This document shows, piece by piece, positions 41,753-50,098 of a stretch of DNA of 64,000 nucleotides. The stretch is taken from contig NZ_QFRW01000080.1 in NCBI RefSeq assembly GCF_003265355.1, positions 1 to 64,000 of the forward strand. Direction: 5' to 3'. The DNA is from Glycomyces dulcitolivorans (GTDB lineage: Bacteria; Actinomycetota; Actinomycetes; Mycobacteriales; Micromonosporaceae). A program made the position numbers and the translations under genes. Below the pieces are notes generated by a model. It searched no databases, had not been told where the DNA came from, and worked only from the letters and a program-made list of their open reading frames with translations. The stretch's first letter is position 1; the number at the start of each line of letters is the position of its first letter.

Positions 41753-41773
41753 TCCCAGAAAGGCACTGCACAC

Positions 41774-42805
41774 ATGTCATACGGCGCTTTCGAAACCGCC
41801 TACGCCGCCGCCGAGGACCGCTACGAGCGCCTCGCCTACCGGCGCGCGGGCCGCACCGGCCTCGACCTGCCCGCGCTCTCGCTCGGTCTGTGGCAGAAGT
41901 TCGGCCGCGACTACGCGTTCGAGACGCAGCGCGAGATCATCCTGCACGCCTTCGACCTCGGCATCACGCACTTCGACAACGCCGACCGCTACGGGCCGCC
42001 GCACCGCGCCGCCCAGCAGGTCTACGGCCGCGTCCTCACCGAGGACCTCGCCCGCTACCGCGACGAGATCGTCCTCTCCACCAAGGCCGGGAATGCCATC
42101 AGCCCCAGCCCGTACCACAAGGGAGGCTCCCGCAAGTCGCTGCTGAACTCCCTGGAGCACAGCCTCCGCGACCTCGGCACCGACTACGTGGACGTGTTCT
42201 ACCACCACCGGCCGGACCCGACCACGCCCCTCGAAGAGACCACCGGGGCCCTCGCCGACGCCGTCCGCCAGGGCAAGGCCCTGTACGTCGGCGTCTCCAA
42301 CTACGCCCCTGAGCAGGCCCACGAGGCCGCCGAACTCCTTCGCGCCCACGGCGTTCAGCTCCTGGTCCACCAGCCGCGCTACTCGATCTTCGACCGCAGC
42401 CCCGAACTCAACGGCCTGCTCGACACCGCCGCCGCCGACGGCTTCGGCCTCGTCGTCTACTCCCCGCTCGCTCAGGGACTCCTCACCGACAAGTACCTTG
42501 TGGACATCCCCGCCGGGGCGCGCGCCGAGAACAGCAACTTCCTCAAACCGGACGTCATCGACGCGGTCTACCGCGAAAGGGCCGCCGCCCTCAACGAGCT
42601 CGCGAAGGAGCGCGGCCAGTCGCTCGCGCAGCTCGCGCTCCAGTGGGTCCTGCGCCGCCCCGAGGTCACTTCCGCGCTCATCGGCGCCAGCTCCACCTGG
42701 CAGCTCGACCACAACGTCAAGGCCCTCGACTTCCCGCCGCTCACCGACGACGAGCTCAAGGTGATCGACGAGCACGGCGTCCACGGCACCGGACTGAACC
42801 TCTAG
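41774..42805 (+). CDS. aldo/keto reductase, YghZ-like
   Basis: This 343-aa reductase belongs to the branch of L-glyceraldehyde-3-phosphate reductase-like enzymes ([21 protein letters not shown] near the N-terminus; FDNADRYG with Asp/Tyr; LSTKAG with Lys; FYHHRPDP with His). AAAGG precedes the ATG, 21 bp after the previous stop. Having two different aldo/keto reductases in one operon suggests two carbonyl intermediates, or one with redundancy. Confidence 0.9.
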   Translation: MSYGAFETAYAAAEDRYERLAYRRAGRTGLDLPALSLGLWQKFGRDYAFETQREIILHAFDLGITHFDNADRYGPPHRAAQQVYGRVLTEDLARYRDEIVLSTKAGNAISPSPYHKGGSRKSLLNSLEHSLRDLGTDYVDVFYHHRPDPTTPLEETTGALADAVRQGKALYVGVSNYAPEQAHEAAELLRAHGVQLLVHQPRYSIFDRSPELNGLLDTAAADGFGLVVYSPLAQGLLTDKYLVDIPAGARAENSNFLKPDVIDAVYRERAAALNELAKERGQSLAQLALQWVLRRPEVTSALIGASSTWQLDHNVKALDFPPLTDDELKVIDEHGVHGTGLNL

Positions 42806-42807
42806 CC

Positions 42808-43851
42808 ATGGGCGGGAACACGAACGGCGCCCGGCGCCTGCGACTCGGCTTCCTCCTCCACCTCGACGGCGACCAGGAGCCCGCCCGGGCCTACCGCGAC
42901 GCGATCGAGCTGTTCCAGGCGGCCGAGGAGCTCGGGTACGACTCCGGCTGGGTCATCCAGCGGCACTTCCGCCAGGGCAACGAGCACGTCTCCGCGCCCC
43001 TGGTCGTGCTCGCCGCGATCGCCCAGCACACCAAGCGGATCCGGCTCGGCACCGGCGTCCTCGTGCTCCCGCTCGAAGACCCCCTCCGCGTCGCCGAGGA
43101 CGCGGCCACATTGGACGCACTGTCGGGCGGCCGGCTCGAACTCGGCGTCGGCTCCGGGCCCTTCCCCGGCGCCTGGGAGGCCTTCGGCCGCGACATCGAC
43201 GAGCGCCACCGCCTCTTCGACGCCGCCGTCAAGCACCTCCACGACGTCCTCGACGGCAAGGCGCTCAACGGACTCGGCGAAGTCCTCCACCCGCCCGGGA
43301 TCGGCGTGCGCCGGCGCCTGTGGCAGGCCACCACCAGCGACCCGTCCCTGGCACTCGCGGCGGCGGCCGACGCCGCGAAGGCCGGGGACGGGCTCCAGCT
43401 CTCCCGCGCCACCGCCTGGCGCGGCGGCACCCTCCTCGAAGCCCAAGAGCACCAGGCGAACACGATCGACGCCTACCGGGCCGCCTGGTCCTCGCCCGAA
43501 CCGCCGCGCGTCCAGGTCTCCCGCGCCGTCTACCCGCATCCCGACCGCGAGCAGGCGGTCCGCCTCGTCACGCCCGGCGTGCGCCGCTGGCAGCAGTGGT
43601 TCGCCGCGAAACGCGACGTCGCCGACCTCTCGGTCGACCAGTACCTCAAAGGCGACCGGACCCTCCTCGGCCCCGCCGAGGACCTCGCGGCCGAACTCGC
43701 CGCCGACCCCGCCCTCGAACACATCACCGACCTCCTCGTCTCCTTCGTCCCCGGCGCGCCCGACCTCGACGAGCACCTGCGCCTCCTCACCGACACCGCC
43801 CGCGACCTCGCCCCGCGCCTCGGCTGGCGCCCCGCTGAACAGGAGCACTGA
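42808..43851 (+). CDS. LLM-class flavin-dependent oxidoreductase
   Basis: This 347-aa luciferase-like protein has [57 protein letters not shown] and [22 protein letters not shown], and should be an FMNH2-dependent oxygenase. The ATG lies 2 bp after the aldo/keto reductase stop, and its TGA overlaps the next ATG by one base. It is the third LLM-family gene of the operon. Confidence 0.88.
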   Translation: MGGNTNGARRLRLGFLLHLDGDQEPARAYRDAIELFQAAEELGYDSGWVIQRHFRQGNEHVSAPLVVLAAIAQHTKRIRLGTGVLVLPLEDPLRVAEDAATLDALSGGRLELGVGSGPFPGAWEAFGRDIDERHRLFDAAVKHLHDVLDGKALNGLGEVLHPPGIGVRRRLWQATTSDPSLALAAAADAAKAGDGLQLSRATAWRGGTLLEAQEHQANTIDAYRAAWSSPEPPRVQVSRAVYPHPDREQAVRLVTPGVRRWQQWFAAKRDVADLSVDQYLKGDRTLLGPAEDLAAELAADPALEHITDLLVSFVPGAPDLDEHLRLLTDTARDLAPRLGWRPAEQEH

Positions 43852-44645
43852 TGTCCGTCACCGCCCGCTACGGCGATTCCGAAGCAGAGCTCAAGGCCGT
43901 CAACGACATCGTCCGCGTCCAGCTCGCGCACCGCTCCGTGCGCAAGTTCGGGCCCCGCGGCGTCACCGACGAGGAGCTGACCACCCTCGTCGCCGCCGCC
44001 CAGTCGGCGCCGACCTCCTCGAACCTCCAGCCCTGGAGCGTCATCGCCGTCCGTGACCCCGAACGCAAGGCCCGCCTCGCCCACCTCTCCGGGCAGCAGG
44101 ACTTCATCGCGCAGGCGCCCCTGTTCCTCGTCTGGATCGCCGACCTCGGCCGCGCCCGCCGCCTCGCGGCCCGCCGCGGCACCTCGGTCGACGCCGCCGA
44201 CTACCTGGAGACCACGCTCATCGGCTTCATCGACACCGCGCTTGCGGCCCAGAACGCGGTGACGGCCGCCGAGTCCCTCGGCCTCGGCTCGGTCTTCGTG
44301 GGCGCCATCCGCAACCGCACCGAGGAGGTCGCCGCGGAGCTGAAGCTCCCGCCGCACACCGTGGCCGCCTTCGGCCTCGCCGTCGGCGAACCCGACCCGA
44401 CCGAGGCCGCCGACGTCAAGCCGCGCCTCCCGCAGGCCGCGGTGCTCCACCGCGAGCAGTACACCGAGGCCGCCGACGACCACATCGACGTCTACGACGA
44501 GCGCCTCACCGCCTACAACGCCCGCTTCGGCCTGGCCGGGAACTGGACCGACCGCGTCCTCGCCCGCCTCAAGGGCCCCGAGTCGATGGGCGGGCGCCAC
44601 AGGCTCCGCGCGATTCTCGACTCCCTCGGGTTCCCTTCGCGCTGA
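43851..44645 (+). CDS. NfsA/FRP-type nitroreductase or flavin reductase
   Basis: This 264-aa FMN protein of the NfsA/Frp group has RSVRKFGPRGVTDEELTTLV, then SAPTSSNLQPWSVIAVRD, and a C-terminal region matching NADPH flavin reductases. It is coupled to the LLM gene (TGATG). It is best read as the supplier of reduced flavin for the operon's LLM and DszC-like oxygenases, with nitroreduction as a side activity. It is the last gene of the operon; a hairpin follows. Confidence 0.88.
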   Translation: MSVTARYGDSEAELKAVNDIVRVQLAHRSVRKFGPRGVTDEELTTLVAAAQSAPTSSNLQPWSVIAVRDPERKARLAHLSGQQDFIAQAPLFLVWIADLGRARRLAARRGTSVDAADYLETTLIGFIDTALAAQNAVTAAESLGLGSVFVGAIRNRTEEVAAELKLPPHTVAAFGLAVGEPDPTEAADVKPRLPQAAVLHREQYTEAADDHIDVYDERLTAYNARFGLAGNWTDRVLARLKGPESMGGRHRLRAILDSLGFPSR

Positions 44646-44651
44646 AGGAGA

Positions 44652-44685
44652 GAGGCCGTTCTCGCACCGGGGTGAGAGCGGCCTC
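44652..44685 (+). terminator. terminator of the ABC-monooxygenase operon
   Basis: GAGGCCGTTCTCGC (44652-44665) pairs with GTGAGAGCGGCCTC (44672-44685), allowing two wobble or mismatch positions. It lies 7 bp after the stop of the flavin reductase gene. Confidence 0.6.
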
Positions 44686-44775
44686 AGTGGAGTCTCGCCC
44701 TTGATCGACTTCGCCGGCCGTGCGAGGATGCGCAAGCGAGACCCCTGTTTCCCCCTCCCCGGAAGGACCCGTCCC

Positions 44776-45978
44776 GTGCGACGCGTATCCCGCCTGGTCG
44801 TCCCCGTCAACGCCGCCATGCAGTCCTCGATGCGGCGCCAGACCGCCGACGTCGACGGCTTCTTCGACCGAATGGTCCGCCAGGCCGAGGCCGCCTCCGG
44901 CGGCACCGCCCGAGGGGACGAGGAGTTCCTGGAGGGCTACCGCTACCTCCTGCGCCAGGTCGCCAAGGTCCGCACCATGTCCCCGCTCGGCTGGGCCGGC
45001 TTCTCCGCGGACCTCAAGGGCCGCATGACCAACCGCTTCCGCGTCCGCCGCCTCGTCACCGAGAACCCCGAGATCCTCGACGAGCCCATCGAGCGCCCCA
45101 TCGTCGTCACCGGCATGCCCCGCACCGCGACCACCCTCGCGCACAAGGTCCTCGCCTACCCCGAGGGCAACCGGGCCCCGCTCATGTGGGAGCTCCAGGC
45201 CACCGACCGGTTCGACATCGACCCGAAGGTCCGCAAGCGCCGCATCAACGTCGCCCGCGCCTCGGCCCGCTTCGGGCACTTCTTCTCACCGGTGCTCCCC
45301 GACATCCACGCCATGGAGCCCGAGTCCCCCGAAGAGTGCGTCTTCGCACTTCCCCACGGCCGCAACCAGCTCGTGACCTTCCGGATGCCCGGCTACCGCA
45401 ACTGGCTCGACGAGCACGACTTCCTGCCCGACTACGAGTACTACCGCCAGGTGCTCCAGGTCCTCCAGTTCGGCGCGCCGAAGCGCCGCTGGGTCCTCAA
45501 GTCCCCGTACCACCTCGAACACCTCGGCGTCCTCATGAAGGTCTTCCCCGACGCCCAGATCGTGTGGACCCACCGCGACCCGAACACCGTCATGGGCTCC
45601 TGGTGCTCGCTCATGGAGACCGGCGTGGCCATCTGCAACCGCGAGTACGACCCGCACCAGATCGGCCAGGACTGGCTCGACATGCTCTCCCGCGTGGTCG
45701 AAATCGGTCGCGACGTGCGCACCACGCTCGCCCGCGACCGCGTCGTCGACGTCTCCTACCACCAGCTCACCGCGAACCCCTACGACGAGCTCCCCGGCAT
45801 CTTCAAGCGCCTCGGCATGGACTTCACTCCCCGCGACGAGCAGAACCTCCACGACGTCCTCGCCCGCCCCGGCATGAAGCGCGGCCACGAGTACAGCCTT
45901 GCCCACTACGGCCTCGACCCCGACATGATCGACAAGGCCTTCGGCGACTACACCCGCATGGTCCACGCCATGCGGTGA
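44776..45978 (+). CDS. sulfotransferase-family protein
   Basis: This 400-aa P-loop protein has the PAPS-binding 5'-phosphosulfate loop VVTGMPRTATTLAHKVL (about residues 108-124) and WVLKSPYHLEHLGVLMKVFPD with WTHRDP for the 3'-phosphate site. These fit the Sulfotransfer_3 type common in actinobacteria. The GTG at 44776 has GGAAGG upstream; the in-frame start at 44701 would add 25 residues without a binding site. The acceptor molecule is unknown. Confidence 0.85.
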   Translation: MRRVSRLVVPVNAAMQSSMRRQTADVDGFFDRMVRQAEAASGGTARGDEEFLEGYRYLLRQVAKVRTMSPLGWAGFSADLKGRMTNRFRVRRLVTENPEILDEPIERPIVVTGMPRTATTLAHKVLAYPEGNRAPLMWELQATDRFDIDPKVRKRRINVARASARFGHFFSPVLPDIHAMEPESPEECVFALPHGRNQLVTFRMPGYRNWLDEHDFLPDYEYYRQVLQVLQFGAPKRRWVLKSPYHLEHLGVLMKVFPDAQIVWTHRDPNTVMGSWCSLMETGVAICNREYDPHQIGQDWLDMLSRVVEIGRDVRTTLARDRVVDVSYHQLTANPYDELPGIFKRLGMDFTPRDEQNLHDVLARPGMKRGHEYSLAHYGLDPDMIDKAFGDYTRMVHAMR

Positions 45979-46006
45979 ACCCGGTGACGCCGCCCCCGCC
46001 GCGACC

Positions 46007-46029
46007 TAGGATTGCGGCGGGAGGCGGCC
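46007..46029 (+). promoter_or_regulatory. candidate -10 and ribosome-binding site for the molybdoenzyme gene
   Basis: TAGGAT (46007-46012) resembles a SigA -10 element. It is followed by GGGAGGCGG directly before the ATG at 46030. No clear -35 is seen. Confidence 0.4.
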
Positions 46030-46632
46030 ATGACCGAACTGACACCTGGCTTCACAGGGCGCCGGCGCGCGGCGAACGACCGCGTGCCGCCCGGCCAGTA
46101 CCTGACCGACGACTTCCCGGTGCTCAGCGCCGGGCCGACGCCTTCGGTCAAGACCGACGCGTGGACGTTCACCGTCACGACCGAGACCGGCGAGCGCCGG
46201 GTCTGGAACTGGGGCGAGTTCGCGGCGCTCCCGCACGAGACCCCGACCGTGGACATTCACTGCGTGACGAGATGGTCAAAACTAGACACGACTTGGCGAG
46301 GAGTCAACGCCGACATCCTCCTGTCCGACCTCAAGACCGAAGCGACTTACGCGGTGATCCACTCCTTCGACGGCTATACGACGAACCTCCCGCTGCAGGA
46401 CATCCGCAACGGGCAGGCCTGGGTCGCAACGGGATACGAGGGCAAGCCGCTCCACGCCGAGCACGGCGGGCCGGCGCGCTTCCTCGTCCCGCACCTCTAC
46501 TTCTGGAAGTCCGCCAAGTGGGTCTCGGGCATCACCCTCCACACCGAGGACCGGCCCGGCTTCTGGGAGCGCGGCGGGTATCACGACTACGGTGACCCGT
46601 GGCTCGAACAGCGCTACCAGGCGGGGTTCTGA
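46030..46632 (+). CDS. sulfite-oxidase-fold molybdopterin oxidoreductase
   Basis: This 200-aa cytoplasmic protein has the YedY/sulfite oxidase Mo-cofactor domain. VDIHCVTRWSKLDTTWRGV (about 74-92) contains the Cys78 thiolate expected to ligate molybdenum. There is no Tat signal, so the enzyme stays in the cytoplasm. It lies 5 bp before a ferredoxin-reductase-like gene, its likely electron partner. The substrate is unknown; the nearby sulfur genes make a sulfur oxide possible but unproven. Confidence 0.87.
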   Translation: MTELTPGFTGRRRAANDRVPPGQYLTDDFPVLSAGPTPSVKTDAWTFTVTTETGERRVWNWGEFAALPHETPTVDIHCVTRWSKLDTTWRGVNADILLSDLKTEATYAVIHSFDGYTTNLPLQDIRNGQAWVATGYEGKPLHAEHGGPARFLVPHLYFWKSAKWVSGITLHTEDRPGFWERGGYHDYGDPWLEQRYQAGF

Positions 46633-46637
46633 GCGGT

Positions 46638-47360
46638 ATGGCAACCGGAAACTGGCAGAAGGCCCGCCTGGTCGAGCGCCGCGAGGAGACCGCCACGGCC
46701 GTCACCCTCGTCTTCGAACCCGACGACTGGCCCGGCCACCTCGCCGGCCAGCACGCCGACATCCGCCTCACCGCCGCCGACGGCTACACGGCGTCCCGCT
46801 CCTACTCGATGGCCGCCCCCGCCCGGAACGGCCTGGTCGAGTTCACTATCCAGCGGGTCAACGACGGCGAAGTCTCCACCTACCTCTGCGACGACCTCCC
46901 CATCGGCGCCTACGCCGAGGTGAAAGGCCCGGTCGGAGGCTGGTTCATATGGCGCGAGCAGGAAACTCACCCCGTACTCCTGATAGCAGGAGGCTCCGGG
47001 ATAGTCCCGCTACAGGCGATGATCCGCCAACGCCGCGAGGCCGCTTCCCGAGCACCATTCCGCCTGATCTACTCGGTCCGCACCCCGGCTGACGTCATCT
47101 ACGCAGACGAACTGACCCACCCCCGCATCGCTGATGGCGGCCTCGAAACGGCGATCCTCTACACCCGCAAGGCCCCCGAATCCTCCCGCCGCCCACCCGC
47201 CCGAATCGGCCTCGCCGACCTCAACACCCACGGCTGGCCCCCGGACTTCCAACCCACCTGCTTCGTGTGCGGCCCAAACGGCTTCGTAGAAACCGCCGCC
47301 AAAGCCCTGATAGCCCTCGGCCACGACTCCCACCGAATCAAGACCGAACGCTTCGGCTGA
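46638..47360 (+). CDS. ferredoxin reductase-like FAD/NAD(P) oxidoreductase
   Basis: This 240-aa protein has the FNR fold: the FAD-binding RSYSMA (about 55-60), GGSGIVPLQAM for the nucleotide site (about 117-127), and CGPNGFVE near the C-terminus. There is no 2Fe-2S domain. Its position 5 bp after the molybdoenzyme gene suggests that it shuttles electrons between NAD(P)H and that enzyme. Such pairs recur in actinobacteria. Confidence 0.87.
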   Translation: MATGNWQKARLVERREETATAVTLVFEPDDWPGHLAGQHADIRLTAADGYTASRSYSMAAPARNGLVEFTIQRVNDGEVSTYLCDDLPIGAYAEVKGPVGGWFIWREQETHPVLLIAGGSGIVPLQAMIRQRREAASRAPFRLIYSVRTPADVIYADELTHPRIADGGLETAILYTRKAPESSRRPPARIGLADLNTHGWPPDFQPTCFVCGPNGFVETAAKALIALGHDSHRIKTERFG

Positions 47361-47375
47361 ATTGCCTTGGAGCCG

Positions 47376-47909
47376 TTACGTGAAGGGCGTGAAGGCGATC
47401 TGGTCGCCTTCGTCGAACAGTGGGAGGAGCGAGCTCGCCAGGTCCCGCCGGAAGTAGGAGAGCAGGACTTCCACGCTCGACTGCTCGAAGAACTCCCATT
47501 TGCGCCCCTCGCCGGTATAGGCGGCGACCTGCCATTGCGCGGGGAGTGTGCCCGCTTCGGCGATCCAGAAGAGGTGGACCGCGTCCTCGGTCTCGCCCCA
47601 GTGGATCACGGTCACGTCGCGGCCCTGGAGCGGAGGCGGGACGTTCTCGGGATGGAGCGCCCATTTGGACTTGAACTCCTCGTCCCAGTAGAGACCGTCG
47701 TTTCGGAGGCTGACCGGAGTCCGTTCGTCCGGTCCGAAGACGTACAGGTAGTAGTTGAACATTCCGGCACCGAAATTGTCGATGAGCTCCGTGTAGTCCG
47801 GAGGCACGGCGAATCCCAATGCGGATTGAATGGACTGCCAATCGGTCTGGGGCGCCGCCGGCTGCATGCCGGTCAACTGGGCGAGCTCGCTGAGTCGTTC
47901 GCTTACCAT
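47376..47909 (-). CDS. SUKH-type (SMI1/KNR4) immunity protein
   Basis: This 177-aa protein has the SUKH pattern W-x-x-I-x-x-x-LG-x-x-xP-x-DY followed by LIDNFGAGMFNYYLYVFGP (about residues 45-63), then VIHWGETEDAVHLFWIAE. SUKH proteins neutralise nuclease toxins. It sits directly downstream of the nuclease-toxin gene, 8 bp away, and is the expected cognate immunity gene. TAGGAG precedes the ATG at 47909. Confidence 0.85.
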   Translation of the reverse strand: MVSERLSELAQLTGMQPAAPQTDWQSIQSALGFAVPPDYTELIDNFGAGMFNYYLYVFGPDERTPVSLRNDGLYWDEEFKSKWALHPENVPPPLQGRDVTVIHWGETEDAVHLFWIAEAGTLPAQWQVAAYTGEGRKWEFFEQSSVEVLLSYFRRDLASSLLPLFDEGDQIAFTPFT

Positions 47910-47917
47910 GCTGGCTC

Positions 47918-48745
47918 CTAGGTCCAGTTGACACTGTCGCCGTCGAACGGAGTATAGCCCGGCTCCTGCTTGGGATCGGCGACGTTCGGAACGGTATGGG
48001 TGATGCTGACCGGCGGCTCCTGGCCGTCGACCGTCTCGGCCTTGAGGTGGAGTGCGGTGGGCACCTTGCTGTCTCCGGAGTATTCGAGCTCGACCGTGTA
48101 CTGGACCTCGCGTCCGGATCCGCCGTTCTCGGGCGACTTGACGGCGTCGGCGACGGCGTTCTCGAAGTCCTTCATGGCGGGGTCGTTGGCGTTCCGGTGG
48201 AGGGTCACGAAGTTCTCGTAGTCCTTCCACCGGTCGTCCGGCAGCGTTCCCTTGTTGTCGACGGTGGCGCGGTCCTGGTCCTGGAGGTCGATGTGGTTGG
48301 TCCCGCCGAGTTGCGCCCCGAGAATGTGCCCGCGGTTCATTCCGACTTGGCCGACTTCCTTTCCGGGAGGAATGCCGTTGAAGCCGTAGTGGCCCATCTT
48401 CTGCGTCTTGGACTGGACCGAGGTGAATTCGCCGTCCTTCAACGTCACCGTCATCTCGGTCACGCGACCCTGGTCGTCCCTCGTGTATTTCGGGTTGTAC
48501 TTCGGATCCGCGTTCTTGGTCGGCTCGGTCGGCTTGTCGGAGCGCTTCCGCGGCCGCTTCGGCGGCCCTTCGCCGCCCGTCGGCTTGGCCTTGCCCTTTG
48601 CACCGGTCGCTCTGGCCTTGTCGGAGTCGCCCTTGTTGCTCGTGCCGTCGAGTTTGGTGCGGCCGACCCGTTTCTTGCGCTGGTGAAGGCCGAGCAGCCC
48701 GATCAGCACGGGGACGAGTGCGGTCTGGAGGATGAAGCGGCGCAT
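47918..48745 (-). CDS. DNA/RNA non-specific endonuclease toxin with ESX-locus N-terminus
   Basis: This is a 275-aa protein. Residues 1-23 (MRRFILQTALVPVLIGLLGL and following) are the hydrophobic segment shared with the kinase-like protein of locus 1. A Lys/Pro-rich linker spans about 24-85. The C-terminal region resembles the EsaD/NucA-type nuclease domain, with catalytic NRGHILGAQLGGTNH (His140). A GTG at 48754, overlapping the upstream stop (GTGA), is an alternative start adding three residues. The SUKH immunity gene follows at once. Export by an ESX system with the upstream WXG100-like partner is inferred. Confidence 0.82.
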   Translation of the reverse strand: MRRFILQTALVPVLIGLLGLHQRKKRVGRTKLDGTSNKGDSDKARATGAKGKAKPTGGEGPPKRPRKRSDKPTEPTKNADPKYNPKYTRDDQGRVTEMTVTLKDGEFTSVQSKTQKMGHYGFNGIPPGKEVGQVGMNRGHILGAQLGGTNHIDLQDQDRATVDNKGTLPDDRWKDYENFVTLHRNANDPAMKDFENAVADAVKSPENGGSGREVQYTVELEYSGDSKVPTALHLKAETVDGQEPPVSITHTVPNVADPKQEPGYTPFDGDSVNWT

Positions 48746-48750
48746 GGTGG

Positions 48751-49464
48751 TCACCCGAAGAGGAGGTCGCGGAGGGCGGAGATGGAGTCGATGAGGCCGG
48801 TGATCCAGCCGAAGATCTTGCCGACCCATTCGGTGATCCTGATGACGGCCTTGGGGATGACCCACGCCGCGCCGATGCCGACGGTGAACGCGACTTCGGC
48901 GGCCCAGGCGATGAGGGAGCCGATGCACTCGGCCACGAAGTCGCGCACGAACTCGCGGACCATGGTCACCAGCTGCCCGGCGCCGCGCGTCGCGGTCGCC
49001 ATCGAGAGCGTCGTGCCGCCGATGCAGCCGAGGAAGTCCGCGTTGATGTCGCCCATCTCGCGGTAGGCATCGGCGGCCTCGCCGTCCCACGATTCCACGT
49101 CGGCATCGATGTACGCGGCCATCTGCTCGGATATCGCAAAGCACTCGTTGGCGATGTTGTCCCACGTCATCGCATGGGCCTCAACGAGGGTCGGATTCCC
49201 GGCAAGCATGTCGAGGGCCTCCTGCAGGGGTTCGACGTGCTCGATGAGCCACCCCACCCCCGCGGAGGCGAGCGTCCCGATCGGGTCGATGACCGCGCCG
49301 ACGGTCTCCAGGGCGACGCCCAGACCGGCGACGGACGCGTCGATCCAGGACCCGGAGTCGATGGCCATCGCCAGGCCCGCATACGACTCGACGATGCCGG
49401 CGCCGGCGAATCCGGCGCCCGGCTGCGGCGGGACGTCGCTCTCTGTGGCTACGAGGTCGTTCAT
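48751..49464 (-). CDS. WXG100/CpnT-N-like ESX substrate protein, locus 2
   Basis: This 237-aa protein is strongly similar to the locus 1 protein at 29156-29863 (shared LETVGAV, NPTLVEAHAMTWDN, SLIAWAAEVAFT and EWVGKIFGW, with the same LLFG end). The WXG-like turn is WDGEAADAYR. Hydrophobic helices at about 170-225 suggest membrane insertion or a pore-like part. It probably pairs with the EspC-like protein and carries or delivers the downstream nuclease. Confidence 0.82.
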   Translation of the reverse strand: MNDLVATESDVPPQPGAGFAGAGIVESYAGLAMAIDSGSWIDASVAGLGVALETVGAVIDPIGTLASAGVGWLIEHVEPLQEALDMLAGNPTLVEAHAMTWDNIANECFAISEQMAAYIDADVESWDGEAADAYREMGDINADFLGCIGGTTLSMATATRGAGQLVTMVREFVRDFVAECIGSLIAWAAEVAFTVGIGAAWVIPKAVIRITEWVGKIFGWITGLIDSISALRDLLFG

Positions 49465-49480
49465 GGGTTCCCGCCCCGCC

Positions 49481-49795
49481 TCACAGCTCGCCTTGGAGCT
49501 GCGCGTACTCCTCGGCCGTCGCCTCGTCCACCGCCTCGTAGGCCCCGGCAGTCTCGCGCAGCGCCTGAGCGAGGAGTTCGAGGTTCTCCTGCGCCATCTC
49601 GACGAGCCCCTTCTGGTCGGACTGGCGCTCGGCGAGGATCGGGGGCAGGAACTGGCAGATGATGCCGTAGGCCTCGTCGTCCTGCTCCACTGAGTCCATT
49701 GCGGACATTACAGCGCCGAAACGCTCTCGGAGTGCGTCGATATGGAAGGCGTGCGTGACGAGGTCATCGGTCACGACGTCGAAGTGATCGCCCAT
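49481..49795 (-). CDS. EspC-like type VII secretion substrate, locus 2
   Basis: This 104-aa paralogue of the protein at 29878-30192 has the FDVVTDDLVTHAFHIDALRE start, AYGIICQFLPP centre and AYEAVDEATAEEY tail. The ATG at 49795 is chosen because it gives the same length as the paralogue; a TTG at 49822 is also in frame. It is the first gene of the operon. Unlike locus 1 there is no YbaB-like gene ahead of it. Confidence 0.83.
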   Translation of the reverse strand: MGDHFDVVTDDLVTHAFHIDALRERFGAVMSAMDSVEQDDEAYGIICQFLPPILAERQSDQKGLVEMAQENLELLAQALRETAGAYEAVDEATAEEYAQLQGEL

Positions 49796-50098
49796 GTCGG
49801 ATCCATTCCGATTGGAGGCCAACGGATACCGTCGGCTCTTAGTCGGTTACATCTCCGGACTATAGGTGTCATTCGGTCGCAACGGGGTTCACGTGCGTAA
49901 CGCATGAGAACCAATGGGCAGCAATGACATCGATGTGACGAAATTGACGGCAAACGACTGCCTCGCCTCCACGGCTGCCGACACTTCGGCACCGACCCCA
50001 CCGCATCACGGCCGAACTCCTCGGCCGACCAGGCAAATGTTGAAATTTGGCCCAAAATTTCGCTAGTCTCCGTTCCACCTTCAGAACGGAGCCCCCGC
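49796..50098. promoter_or_regulatory. 303-bp divergent intergenic region between ESX locus 2 and the transglutaminase-like gene
   Basis: No gene is seen. On the right side, TTGAAA (50040-50045) and TAGTCT (50064-50069) make a candidate promoter. The palindrome GAAATTT/AAATTTC (50042-50048 with 50055-50061) lies between them. A second perfect 8-bp inverted repeat, CTCCGTTC/GAACGGAG (50068-50075 with 50084-50091), includes the Shine-Dalgarno of the gene at 50099. Either may be an operator, or the second may hide the ribosome-binding site in an RNA hairpin. Confidence 0.5.
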
